From contig NC_134936.1 of NCBI RefSeq assembly GCF_051020765.1, positions 186,001-250,000 on the forward strand: 64,000 bases of DNA. The letters are read 5' to 3'. The stretch is from Lasioglossum baleicum. Taxonomy: Eukaryota; Arthropoda; Insecta; Hymenoptera; Halictidae. A model generated the notes under the pieces. That model did no database searches and had not been told where the DNA came from. It saw only the letters and a list, made by a program, of their open reading frames with translations. Below, in pieces: positions 39,028 to 50,251 of this stretch. The position numbers were made by a program, and so were the translations under genes. Position 1 is the first letter of the stretch, and every line of letters starts with the position of its first letter.

Positions 39028-41392
39028 CAGGGTGTCCCAAGACCCCTTCGACTCCGGGAAATGGGGGGTTCCTTAGGTCATTTGAAGCAACATTTTCCTT
39101 TGCACCAATGTCAGCCGGGGCTTTGTTTAGGAGTTATTAACGAAAAACACGGACCAATCAGAGCGCGACCTAGACGCGCGATGGCACGTTCAGCCCGGCG
39201 CGCCGGGAGACGAGCGTGGTGTAACGCCGCGATGCCGTAACGAACAAGAGTTTCTCGAGATTATGTGAATCCTCCCCGATTTGGATGAGCTTTGGATATG
39301 TTGCCACGACCATCATTCTGAACAACATTTCCCTTTACAGTTTTTGTCGGCCGGATTTAGTTTACGAGATACAGAATTGTAAAAACTTGTAATTGTGAAT
39401 CGATCGATAGTACTATCTTCTACCCGATTTGGATGAGCTTTGGATATGTTGTCAAGACCATGATTCTGAACAACATTTCCCTTTACAGTTTTTGTCGGCC
39501 GGCTTTAGTTTACGCGATAAGTAACTTGTAATTGTAAATCGATCGATGTACTATCTGAACTATCTCCTCCCCGATTTCGATGAGCTTTGGATATGTTGTC
39601 AAGACCATGATTCTGAACAACATTACCCTTTACAGTTTTTGTCGGTCGGAAGAACTTTACTTGTCAATTCATATGGGTGGATCTCTTTACCCGACTTACG
39701 GCAACTTTACCCGAACGAGGGAAAAAGCAGAAACTGATTGTATTAAAACCTCACTTATTCAGCCGTAAATCCATTTGCTGCTTCGAAATGTGTGTCACTG
39801 GGTCACTCGGTGACGAACTGCACAGATGTCTTCAGGTATACGACAGTACCGAAAGCTAAGGGACGTACGGCCAGGTCGACGAACTGCACAGCCGGTGGTA
39901 AAAGGCCTCAGGGATGCGCGGTCAAGTCGACGATCCAGAATTTCACTTTCACTTTCGAATCGATAAATAATTCGTATGTTTATTTCACACAGATGCCTTG
40001 AAATTTTTCCACACTCGCAATCACTGTTCACATTTGTCAACACATAGTTATGCACTAATAATAATTGCCATATCCCTTGTACTGCTGCACAAATCACAAC
40101 AATCAGGTAATGCAATCACTAGACTGCGGATTTCATGCATTTGTAGCAAACATGAGTAGGTGCATTTTAAGACACTAGAGAGATTAAAGTAATTTCAGAA
40201 CACCAATGTATTATTTTCAACTTCTTAAAATGATCACAGTAAGAATCAAATATCTGTCTGGCTCCTGTCCCTTGTAATAGCGGCAGCCAACTTTCATTTT
40301 ACATAAAGATCCGCAGTCTAGTGATTAGATTAAATAATCGTTTAATTAGTTTAAGCAATTATTATTAGTGAATAACTATGTGTTGACAAATGTGAACAGT
40401 GATTGTGAGTGTGGAAAAATTTCAAGGCATCTGTGTGAAATAAACATACGAATTATTTATCGATTCGAAAGTGAAACTGAAATTCTGGATCGTCGACTTG
40501 ACCGCGCATCCCTTAGGCCTTCTACCACCGGCTGTGCAGTTCGTCGACCTGGCCGTACGTCCCTTAGCTTTCGGTACTGTCGTATACCTGAAGACATCTG
40601 TACAGTTCGTCACCGAGTGACCCAGTGACACACATTTCGAAGCAGCAAATGGATTTACGGCTGAATAAGTGAGTTTTCAATACAATCAGTTTCTGCTTCT
40701 TCTCTCGTTCGGCTAACGTTGCCGTAAGCCGGGTAAAAAGATCCACCCATATGAATTGACAAGTAAAGTTCTTCCGCGACCGACAAAAAGTCTAAAGGAA
40801 ATGTTGTTCAGAATCATGGTCTTGACAACATATTCAAAGCTCATCCAAATCGGGTAAAAGATAGTACAATCGATCGATTTACAATTAAAAGTTTTTACAT
40901 TTATCGCGTAAACTAAAGCCGGCCGACAAAAACTGTAAAGGGAAATGTTGTTCAGAATCATGGTCTTGACAACATATCCAAAGCTCATCCAAATCGGGTA
41001 GAAGATAGTACTATCGATCGATTTCCAATTACAAGTTTTTACAATTCTGTATCTCGTAAACTAAATCCGGCCGACAAAAACTGTAAAGGGAAATGTTGTT
41101 CAGAATGATGGTCTTGACAACATATCCAAAGCTCATCCAAATCGGGGAGGATTCACATAATCTCGAGAAACTCTTGTTCGTTACGGCATCGCGGCGTTAC
41201 ACCACGCTCTCTCCCGGCGCGCCGGGCTGAACGTGCCATCGCGCGTCTAGGTCGCGCTCTGATTGGTCCGTGTTTTTCGTTAATAACTCCTAAACAAAGC
41301 CCCGGCTGACATTGGTGCAAAGGAAAATGTTGCTTCAAATGACCTAAGGAACCTCCCATTTCCCGGAGTCGAAGGGGTCTTGGGACACCCTG
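39028..41392. mobile_element. CAGGGTG long-hairpin element in LINE B
   Basis: 2,365 bp. The ends are CAGGGTGTCCCAAGACCCCT and its inverse. The two arms (39028 to about 40065; about 40350-41392) are near-perfect inverted copies over roughly 1 kb. Each arm contains about three tandem units of 125-145 bp (each with GATGAGCTTTGGATATGTTG and GAACAACATTTCCCTTTACA). The centre holds a 205-bp MITE (40120-40325). Removing the element and one TA restores the LINE B RT frame, so the target duplication is TA, as in Tc1/mariner. No transposase is present; the short frames in the arms mirror each other and are not genes. Confidence 0.9.
40120..40325. mobile_element. MITE with CACTAGACTGCGGAT ends
   Basis: CACTAGACTGCGGAT and its inverse ATCCGCAGTCTAGTG enclose about 205 bp (with TAGCAAACATGAGTAGGTGC). 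The same unit occurs at about 44718-44930 and, inverted, at about 45660-45870. In this element it occupies the hairpin loop; in the other it lies in both arms. Confidence 0.75.
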
Positions 41393-42858
41393 TATATGTT
41401 TTGAACTACTTAATTAATAAACAAGTGAAAAAGAAGGAAAGGAGATTAGTTATATTGTTCATAGATCTAAAAGCAGCATTCGACTCGGTAGACAGGGAGA
41501 TTTTGGTAGAGGCAATGAGGAAAAGGGGAATAAGGGAGGGACTAGTAGTGAGATGCGAGGAAATTTTAAAGGAAACGAAAAGTAAAGTAAGAGTGAGGGA
41601 GGAAGAAGGGAAAGAATTTTGGACAGAAAGAGGAGTTAGGCAAGGGTGTCCGTTAAGTCCGATGTTATTCACGTTACTGCTGGCGGACATAGATGAGGAG
41701 CTAGAGAAGGGAGGATGGGGAGGGGTTAAAGTGGGGGGAAGAAAAATATATACGCTAGGATATGCGGACGATTTGTCTATGCTAGCAGAGGATGAGGATG
41801 ACATGAAGGGAATGATAGGGGTATTGAGAAGATATTTAGATAAGAAAAAATTGCATTTAAACGTGGAAAAAACAAAAATAATGAGATGCAGAAGAGGAGG
41901 GGGCAGATGGAAGAAGGTTACATGGTGGTGGAAAGATAAGACGATAGGGGAGGTTAGGGAGTATAAATACTTAGGGTATACGTTAGCGAGGGATGGAGGG
42001 CAAAAGGCTCATATAGAAGAAAGAATAAGGAAGGGGGCGGCGATAATGGGACAAGTATGGGGGATAGGGAAAAGAAGATTTGGGAAGGATTGGGGCAGAA
42101 GGGTGTGGCTATTTGATAAGCTAGTTTGGCCGGTAGTGAGCTATGGGGTAGAGGTGTGGGGATGGAAAGAAAGGGAGGGAATAGAAAGATTGCAAGAGAG
42201 GTATTTGAAATGGGTCCTAGGGGTAGGGAGATATACACCAGGATATATGGTTAGGGAGGAACTTCAAAGGGAATTATTAAGGGAAAGGGCAGGAGTAAGA
42301 GCGTGGGGATACGAAAAGAAACTAAGTGAAGGAAAAGGAGGGGAGCTAGCGCGAATATGTTGGGAGGAGATTAGAATAAAAGATAGGAAGGGGGGGATAA
42401 GGGATGGGTGGGAAAAAGAAAGAGAGGAATTCTTTGAGGAAAGGGGGTGGGAAAGAGAAGAATGGGTCGATCTGATAGAGAAGAAAAAAGAGTTAGTAAG
42501 CGAAGAAATAATAAAGAGAGAGAAGAAAATACAAAGAGAGGAAAGATGGGAGAAAATAGAAAAATCTAGGTATAATGAGTGGTATGGAAGGGTGAAAAGA
42601 GAAGGGTTACCGGGGTATTTGAAGAAGGGATGGGGGGAAAACAGATGGCAGAGAGTAGCGAGATTTAGGTTGGGAAATGAGATGAAGGGAGGGAGATATT
42701 GGTTGAATGAGGAAGAGAGAAAATGTAGGATGTGTGAATGGGAGAGGGAAACATGGGAGCATGTATGGGAGGTATGCACGAGAGTGGATGAGGATAAAGG
42801 ATGGCAGGAGAGTGTGGGGGAAGTATTGGAAGATGAGGGGGAGGGGAGGGATGGATGA
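41393..42858 (+). pseudogene. LINE B ORF2, RT core to C-terminal zinc motif
   Basis: An open frame of nearly 490 codons continuing LINE B ORF2: LVILFIDLKAAFDSVDREIL (first catalytic Asp), GVRQGCPLSPMLFTLLLADI, YADDLSMLAEDEDDM (catalytic ADD), EYKYLGYTL, and a C-terminal cysteine-histidine motif CRMCEWERETWEHVWEVC like those near the end of many LINE ORF2 proteins. All core RT residues are intact here, and decay in ORF2 seems limited to the upstream frameshift and the insertions. Clade assignment is not attempted beyond non-LTR with AP endonuclease. Confidence 0.88.
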
Positions 42859-43221
42859 GGATGATAGAAGAATGGAGAACAGGTGATAAAGTTGGGAGGG
42901 GGTAAATGGGATCAACCGGAAAGGGAAGTCCATGGGTAGGGAAGGGGGGATGAGAGGGGATGCGAGAAGGAAAGTTCGAGGGAAAAGTTATGATGATGAT
43001 GATGACGTATAGTCGAGATTGTAAATATTGTAAATAATGTTAATATTGTAAACATGGTGTGCACGGGTCTCTCTCTATTTCTTAAAGTAAGTTAAGTTTA
43101 GTTGGTAAGTTAGGTATAAGTAATAATAAGTAAGATTTGTGTGAGAGGTGGAAAAAGATGATAATTGTGAAAATTTTTTGTAACCCTAAGGGGATCAAAT
43201 AAAGGTCATACTATACTATAC
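42859..43221 (+). other. LINE B 3' UTR
   Basis: Purine-rich, then AT-rich sequence ending AAATAAAGGTCATACTATAC with a short repeated ACTAT tail. AATAAA is at 43198-43203. The downstream duplicate of the target follows. Confidence 0.8.
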
Positions 43222-43256
43222 TATACCATTGAACCTATCGCTATGAAAATTGGTAT

Positions 43257-43769
43257 TGTTCGGGATTCAAATCGAGAAGTTTACCGGTCGATTGAGACAC
43301 GCCGGGTTTTTCTACCAATTTCAAGAACACACGCCGCGTGTTATTATTTTCGACACCGCGTTCTCAACGGCTCGCCGTCGTGACCCGTAAACTACCTCGA
43401 TTCGAATCCCGAAACAATCGACTCTGCGATCGATCCGCCAATCGCGGACCACCGCGTTCATCGACTTGGGCCTATTCGGGAACCCCCTCGGCGAAGCGGG
43501 GTGACTCTCTCTGGTTCATCGCGCACAGAAACACACTCTGGTTCAAAAACTCTTTGTAACACCTGCTTTTCTGGAATTCACGCGTGTCAGAGCCGTGCGC
43601 GCTCCACTTCTTTCATATCAATAAATCAATGTTCGTCATTGATCTCCATCACATCGTCCACCGCGAGTCTTCTTTAATCCTTGTGTCGTGACCGTTACCT
43701 TTCCTCGCGCGTCCAAACCTGGGCGATCCCGGCACTCAGGCTTTCCGACCGTCGGTCGAAGTCGAAACA
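43257..43769. mobile_element. Solo LTR-like insert of 513 bp with GGTAT duplication
   Basis: Starts TGTTCGGGATTC, ends TCGAAACA, flanked by GGTAT on both sides (43252-43256 and 43770-43774). The homologous module at 46790-46802 shows a single GGTAT. AATAAA occurs near 43620 on the plus strand. A 5-bp duplication fits Copia or BEL/Pao; the family is not otherwise in the window. Confidence 0.85.
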
Positions 43770-43851
43770 GGTATACATAGGTATTTGAGAACGAGGAATC
43801 TTCTATATAAATAATATAATCTTAATATATAAAAATGGATGTTTGTATATA
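43770..43851 (+). repeat. Helentron-like head, copy 2
   Basis: GGTATTTGAGAACGAGGAAT through AAAAATGGATGTTTGTA matches 46800-46868. It is cut by the hairpin element at 43852 in its TA stretch and continues at 46607. Confidence 0.7.
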
Positions 43852-46606
43852 CAGGGTGTCCCAAAATTCGTGTACTTAATTGAAATGGGAGGTTCCTGAG
43901 ACCATTCAAAGAGACATTTTCCTTTGCACCAATGTCAACTGCGGCTTTGTTTAGGAGTTATTAACGAAAAACACGGACCAATCAGAGCGCGCCCAGGGAG
44001 TGTCGGTGGTACGCCGTGACATCGCAACGAACAAGAGTTTCTCGATTATGTGAATGCTCTCCGATTTCAATGAACTTTGGATATGTGGTCAAGATCATTA
44101 TTCTGAACAACATTTCTTTTTAGACTTTTTGGCGATCGGCTTTAGTTTACGAGATTATCGCGAGAAACTTTACTTGTAAATCCATGGGATCGATGTACTA
44201 CTAGCTTCTATCCGATTTCAATGAGCTTTGGATATGTGGTCAAGACCATTATTCTGAATAACATTTCTCTTTAGACTATTTGGCGGTTGGCTTTAGTTTA
44301 CGAGATTATCGTAAAAAAAGAGAAGAAGCACAGAAACTGATTGTATTAAAAACTCACGTATTCAGCCGTAAAACCATTTGCTGCTTCGAAATGTGTGTCA
44401 CTGGGTCACTCGGTGACGAACTGCACAGATGTCTTCAGGTATACGGCAGTACCGAAAGCCAAGGGACGTACGGCCAGGTCGACGAACTGCACTGCCGGTG
44501 GTAGAAGGCCTAAGGGATGCGCGGTCAAGTCGACGATCCAGAATTTAACTTTCACTTTCGAATCGATAAATAATTCGTATGTTTATTTCACACAGATGCC
44601 TTGAAATTTCTCCACACTCACAATCACTGTTCACATTTGTCAACACATAGTTATGCACTAATAATAATTGCAATATCCCTTGTACTGCTGCACAAATCAC
44701 AACAATCAGGTAATGCAATCACTAGACTGCGGATTTCATGCATTTGTAGCAAACATGAGTAGGTGCATTTTAATACAGTAGAGAGATTAAAATAATTTCA
44801 AAACACCATAGTATTATTTTCAACTTCTTAAAATGATCACAGTGAGAATCAAATATCTGTCTTGCTCCTGTCCCTTGTAATAGCGGCAGCCAACATTAAT
44901 TTTGCATAAAGATCCGCAGTCTAGTGATTAGTTTAAATATCAATATCAAAAACACAGCTAATAGCAACCGTTAGCTTTGAATTGACAAGTCTTTGGAGAT
45001 GTTCTCTCTACCGCGACTCGAACGACACTGATTTTCCGCAAGATTTTTCTAAAGAATTTAGGAAGGGCATTTAGAGTGTCGAAATTCGAAATGCACGCTG
45101 TAGCACGTTTACGAAAACGAAGGGACGGTTAGACGAAAAATAGGATACGAGAAGGACCGCCTAAAGATTTATGGCAATCACATGTTCAGTTTTTCCTGCA
45201 GATTGGTACGCAGAGTCGATGGGTAACCGTTCGAAAACGTCGTCTGTCCTTCTTTTAGAAAGTTTCTTAAGGAAGGTATAGGACAATAGGGATGGTACGC
45301 TGACCTGACATTTTTACCCCTTGCTGGGTAAAAGGACGGATGACGTTTTCGAACGCGCGGTTACCCATTGACTCTGCGTACCAATCTGCAGGAAAAACTA
45401 AACATGTGTTTGCCGTAAATCTTACAGCGGTCCTTCTCGCGTTCTGTTTTTCGTCAAACCGTCCCGTCGTTTTCGTAAACGTGCTACAGCGTGCATTTCG
45501 AATTTCGACACTCTAAATGCCCTTCCTAAATTCTTTAGAAAAATCTTGCGGAAAATCAGTGTCGTTCGAGTCGCGGTAGAGAGAACATCTCCAAAGACTT
45601 GTCAATTCAAAGCTAACGGTTGCTATTAGCTGTGTTTTTGATATTGATATTTAAACTAATCACTAGACTGCGGATCTTTATGCAAAATTAATGTTGGCTG
45701 CCGCTATTACAAGGGACAGGAGCAAGACAGATATTTGATTCTCACTGTGATCATTTTAAGAAGTTGAAAATAATACTATGGTGTTTTGAAATTATTTTAA
45801 TCTCTCTACTGTATTAAAATGCACCTACTCATGTTTGCTACAAATGCATGAAATCCGCAGTCTAGTGATTGCATTACCTGATTGTTGTGATTTGTGCAGC
45901 AGTACAAGGGATATTGCAATTATTATTAGTGCATAACTATGTGTTGACAAATGTGAACAGTGATTGTGAGTGTGGAGAAATTTCAAGGCATCTGTGTGAA
46001 ATAAACATACGAATTATTTATCGATTCGAAAGTGAAAGTTAAATTCTGGATCGTCGACTTGACCGCGCATCCCTTAGGCCTTCTACCACCGGCAGTGCAG
46101 TTCGTCGACCTGGCCGTACGTCCCTTGGCTTTCGGTACTGCCGTATACCTGAAGACATCTGTGCAGTTCGTCACCGAGTGGCCCAGTGACACACATTTCG
46201 AAGCAGCAAATGGTTTTACGGCTGAATACGTGAGTTTTTAATACAATCAGTTTCTGTGCTTCTTCTCTTTTTTACGATAATCTCGTAAACTAAAGCCAAC
46301 CGCCAAAAAGTCTAAAAAGAAATGTTGTTCAGAATAATGATCTTGACCACATATCCAAAGTTCATTGAAATCGGAGAGCATTCACATAATCGAGAAACTC
46401 TTGTTCGTTGCGATGTCACGGCGTACCACCGACACTCGCTTGTCGGCGCGGCGCGGCCGCCCAGGGCGCGCTCTGATTGGTCCGTGTTTTTCGTTAATAA
46501 CTCCTAAACAAAGCCGCAGTTGACATTGGTGCAAAGGAAAATGTCTCTTAGAATGGTCTCAGGAACCTCCCATTTCAATTAAGTACACGAATTTTGGGAC
46601 ACCCTG
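43852..46606. mobile_element. CAGGGTG long-hairpin element, near-perfect palindrome
   Basis: 2,755 bp, ends CAGGGTGTCCCAAAATTCGT and its inverse. Arms 43852-45250 and about 45332-46606 pair almost completely around a loop of about 80 bp. The left arm has two tandem units with GAGCTTTGGATATGTGGTCA-type sequence and the right arm one, explaining the length difference. Each arm contains a copy of the CACTAGACTGCGGAT MITE. It sits in a TA-repeat target within the Helentron-like array. A transcript would form a double-stranded hairpin of over 1.2 kb. Confidence 0.9.
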
Positions 46607-46881
46607 TATATATATATATATATAGTTAATAGACTTCGAAACTGTTTGACCGATCAACATGAAACTTGGCACATATATGTATTTTTTCATGGAGAAGGTT
46701 TTTACGCTATTCAATTTGTTGTAACTCGCCGCTGTAGATGGCGCTGCAATACATCAACTTCTATACCGTTGAACCTATCGCTATGAAAATTGGTATACAT
46801 AGGTATTTGAGAACGAGGAATCTTCTATATAAATAATATAATCTAATATATAAAAATGGATGTTTGTATGTATGTATGTAT
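46607..46881 (+). repeat. Helentron-like internal module and head, copies 2 and 3
   Basis: The (TA)n run and GTTAATAGACTTCGAAACTG module are followed without interruption by ACATAGGTATTTGAGAACGA and the next head AAAAATGGATGTTTGTATGT. This is the only uninterrupted module in the window and serves as reference for the insertions at 34181, 43257 and 43852. Confidence 0.7.
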
Positions 46882-48501
46882 TGTGACGTGGCAGATTCCG
46901 CCTACGTCACTCCGAACCTTAAGCGAAAGACCGGGTCACTGGAAAGCGGCATAATAACGAAACGGTTATAACGAGCGCTCTCCCTGGGACATCCGAACGC
47001 CCAAAAGAATAGAATTATCGCATTTGAATGTCGCGCCGCCGGGCGCGACAAGAGTTTTCAGAAACCACCGAAATCGGCGAGGAGCCCGATACCTGTCTCC
47101 GGCCGCCGATTGGCGGAAGGCCGCAAGCGGAGACGCTCGGAACACCAATCACAGGGCGCCGCCGGCGAGGAAGACGGCGAGGATTGGACCGAGCCCGGAT
47201 CTGTCAACCCGGAGAAAGCGACGAGGCTGTTAAACATAAGGACGATCAGCAGTCCACCCTCGTCGACGTCTCATCCGGAAAATGCCATGAGAGCTACACC
47301 GGAACGGCTCGGATCCATGGATTCCGACTAACCGCCTTATATCGGCCGGGCTTCGGAAAATAGAAAATACCGAAGGCCCGGGCCGACCTGTCATCGAGTC
47401 GTCCCTGCGCCCAGAAACAACGTGATTGGCCCGAGCGTCGCCGAAGACGAGAGTGGGGGGAAAACTCGCTTCCGCGTTCCGAACCATCTCGAACTGGGCC
47501 ACTGGGTCGAAAGACTGTTTACCGACCAGACGTGCGAACCCTTAGACCGCGAGTTAAGAAAGTATTTTGCGACAGCCGCCATTACAGCGTCATTGGTAAG
47601 TGCCGGTCAGGCTTCATTTCGATATAATTTTGTGACCAGTTCGTGTTGGTTCGGGGACGTTATTTGAGTTCGCGAAAGTTCGTACCGCGGTGTACCGCGT
47701 GTTTCCCCGCGTTTACCGTTGACCAGGAGTCGCTCTCCTGAGACGCTCGCGAGGCCGCGGATCGTGTGTCGCCGAATCCTCGTGCACGAGCTATTCGGGA
47801 CCCACGATATTCGCCCGGTAATTCTTCGGGTTACCCTCGGATCGTTCCTCGGGAGGATAATGCGCCGTATTCGTTTCGTGTCATTCACCGTTCGCACGTT
47901 TCGCCCAGTCTCGAATTAGGAACGCGTACGTCACCGGAGCTCGGTCGAATTCGTGCCCTCGTGGCTTGTAAATTCACGCGAAGTCCTGTGACGACCGAGC
48001 TCGACGCGATAGAAGTTATTCCGCGCGATCGGCCGAACAGCCGCCGTTACTTTCGTGTTCGCGCCGGCAAAGGTATTGACTACCGCCGGCAACGGCCGGC
48101 GGATTGTATGACCATCTCGTTTTAATAAACGACTACATTTTGCCCGAGATCTACCGAGTAGCTTCATTTACCGTGAGAAACGTTCTCGTCGCGGGGAATG
48201 CCCCGTTCCTTTCCTCACGTGGTTCCCTGGACCTGTTCGCGGCCGTCACCGGCCTAAACGATGTTCGCAGATTCGACGTCGTTTTGAGAACCGATCGAAT
48301 CGTTCGAGAGTTTCGCGTGGTACGGTATAGTACCTGGCGCCCGTTCACTTCGTGTCCAAATTTGTCGTTCCGTTCGAATCTGCGAAGATCTTTTGTCTCG
48401 AGAGGACCACGTGTCGCGCGACCGAGCGTGGCCCGGTCGCAAGGCCATAATTTCTCGAAGGCGGTTATCTCTCGGTTCGCCGGGAAATAAACGCCGTGAC
48501 A
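46882..48501 (+). mobile_element. Solo LTR, long TGTGACG family (subfamily A)
   Basis: 1,620 bp, starts TGTGACGTGGCAGATTCC and ends AAATAAACGCCGTGACA, flanked by GTAT on both sides (46878-46881 and 48502-48505) in a GTAT microsatellite. The family motif ACCTGGCGCCCGTTC is at 48331, 168 bp before the end. The AATAAA 15 bp before the terminus suits an LTR 3' region. Confidence 0.88.
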
Positions 48502-49494
48502 GTATGTATGTATGTATGTATGTATGTATGTATGTATGTATGTTTGTAACGGCATCACTTGAGAACGGCTCAACTTATAAAGCTGGGGCCTAACCTATTA
48601 GACGCGGCGTTTCTTCGGGAAGGTTTAGGAACAAACCGCATTCAAAAAAGTCTGTTGGTTCAAAAGTTGTGACGTCATTAGTGAAAAAAAGTCAACATTT
48701 TCGCTCTCTTTTGGGCACGTTTCTGCTTATAACTTTTGATCAAATGGACTTTTTCGAGTGCGGTTTGCTCCAATACCTTCCCGAAGAAACGCCGCGTCTA
48801 ACGGTTCAAACCGCAGCTTTCTACGTAGGTGAGTGCGAGATAGAGAGGGAGAGAGCGAGAGATAGACAGAGACAGACATAGAGAGCGAGAGGGAGACAGA
48901 GACAGACAGATAGATAGAGGGAGAGAAAGGGGGGAGAGAGAGAAACAGAGAGAGAGAGTGAAAGAGAGCGATACAGAGCGCGAGAGAGAACGAGGAGAGC
49001 GAATGAGAGAGAGCGAGAGAGAGTAAATGAGAGAGAGAGCGAGCGGATGAGTGCGAGAGAGAGAGAACTAGAGTGAGACAGAGACAGACAGATAGATAGA
49101 GAGAGAGGGTGTCAGAGACGGACAGATAGAGATAGAGCGAGGAAGAGAGTGAGGAGAGCATGAGAGCAAGAGCGAGGGAGAGAGAGAGCGAGAGAGAGAG
49201 CAAGAAAGAGAGCCAGAGAGCGAGCAAGAGAGAGCCAGAGAGCGAGCAAGAGAGAGCCAGAGAAAGAGAGAGAGAGAGAAAGAGGGAATTGAAACAGAGT
49301 GGAAGGGAGAGACAGGGAGAGAGAGACAGAGAGAGCGAGGAGATCAAGAAGAGCGAGTGAGAGAGAGAGAGAACTACAAAGCAACGCGAAAAGCGAAACG
49401 GAATTGAACGAAATAGATTATCACTAACACGTTCAATACGTATATGCTTTTAACAAATACTGTGCCACAGCAACGCGTGGCGGGGGAAAGCTAG
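48502..49494 (+). mobile_element. Helentron-like 3' part with hairpin and CTAG terminus
   Basis: A GTAT microsatellite, then GTAACGGCATCACTTGAGAA and CGGCTCAAC, then a very long GA-rich simple repeat (about 48835-49370), then a terminal hairpin (GCCAC-loop-GTGGC at 49463-49480) about 10 bases before CTAG (49491-49494). A hairpin just upstream of CTAG with no inverted repeats or target duplication is the Helitron/Helentron pattern. No Rep/helicase gene is present, so it is non-autonomous. The GA-rich frames on either strand are simple-sequence artefacts. Confidence 0.7.
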
Positions 49495-49734
49495 TATGGT
49501 ATATAATAGGTGTATTATTTGAATCTGTGATTCTACCCGTTTTGTCTAATAATAGGAAAGCTTCTGGAGGGATATTTCCAGTATTGCACGTTCTTGTGTA
49601 ATATTCGTCATTTGGGTATAGCGAACTAGAAATTAAATTGTTGTTTCTTATATGTCTAATTTTCGCGAAATAATCTCTATTTAATTTTATCATAAAGCTA
49701 TCTATCCTTGGTATATTTGCCGTGTCATATAGTT
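49495..49734 (-). pseudogene. LINE A, C-terminal RT-region segment
   Basis: On the minus strand: KKLYDTANIPRIDSFMIKLN, RDYFAKIRHIRNNNLISSSL and LLDKTGRITDSNNTPIIYHT, AT-rich coding like the rest of LINE A. It ends exactly at the Helentron-like CTAG terminus. It continues upstream at 50223 across the LTR-like insert. Confidence 0.75.
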
Positions 49735-50222
49735 TTTTACATGTTTCGAATTGTTCGAGTAAAACAGATCGCTGCTCGGTATCGCTGTGCGAATGCACGA
49801 ACACATTCGCACGACGCACCGTACCGAGCGCGTGTGTGGGCCAACTATCAGAATGTAAGGTAGCGAGGATTCGGCCGTTGTCGTCGCTCGTCTCTCTCTC
49901 TCCCCGCACACTTCGGGCGGACCGAGTAGTTCGGGGTGCGCGGTGAGGGGAGCGAGCCGCGACAATATACACAACAATCGGTCGGATCCTCGCTCTCTCT
50001 TCTAAGAAACGCGAACGAAGTAAACCGTAATTATACACAGTCGCAAGCCGACTCTTTATCTTCTGATTTCTGTATCGCGAGTGACGGGGATCAATCTACA
50101 ATAAATTCAACGCTCTCCCACAAATCCGATTAATCTTCATTGCTATTCTTTATTCATTTTTTCACCGGATCGTAACCTCAAGTTTCCGCGGAACGGAAAC
50201 AAGCGAAGATCCAAACACGAAT
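49735..50222. mobile_element. LTR-like insert of about 488 bp in LINE A
   Basis: TGTTTCGAATTGTTCGAG to GATCCAAACA, with TG...CA ends, a possible TATA (ACAATATACACAAC, 49960) and AATAAA near 50100 on plus. Subtracting it lets the LINE A frame pass from one side to the other. The target duplication is either absent or only ACA, so the exact class is uncertain. Confidence 0.6.
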
Positions 50223-50251
50223 TTTTTGAAATTCGATTCTCTACTCCTATA
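50223..50251 (-). pseudogene. LINE A fragment between two insertions
   Basis: A 29-bp piece reading IGVENRISKNSC-type sequence on the minus strand. Subtracting the flanking MITE (plus TA) and the LTR-like insert keeps the LINE A frame open on both sides. Confidence 0.65.

Larger units (their letters stand above)
34181..43221 (+). mobile_element. LINE B, full-length purine-rich non-LTR retrotransposon with two insertions
   Basis: Flanked by an approximately 15-bp duplication with one mismatch (TATACCGTTGAACCT at 34166-34180, TATACCATTGAACCT at 43222-43236). The intact module at 46618-46800 shows the unoccupied target. The element has a 5' UTR (34181-34554), ORF1, ORF2, a 3' UTR with AATAAA (43198-43203) and a short TACTA repeat tail. 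Without the solo LTR (37184-38885) and hairpin element (39028-41392) it is about 4.97 kb, normal for a complete LINE. The coding strand is extremely rich in A and G. Confidence 0.9.

Noticed and set aside
39275..39680. CRISPR-like array
   Set aside because: The units are long (125-145 bp), contiguous tandem repeats without distinct spacers, inside a eukaryotic transposon arm.
41406..42933. Minus-strand Ser/Leu/Pro-rich frames opposite LINE B RT
   Set aside because: Also antisense shadows of the purine-rich RT frame.
40368..46241. Several short matching frames (about 69 residues) on opposite strands at 39.8, 40.4, 44.4 and 46.0 kb
   Set aside because: They are mirror images caused by the inverted arms of the hairpin elements, not a gene family.
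48669..49384. Long frames on both strands rich in Ser-Leu or Arg-Glu
   Set aside because: They translate the GA-rich simple repeat of the Helentron-like element in all phases.
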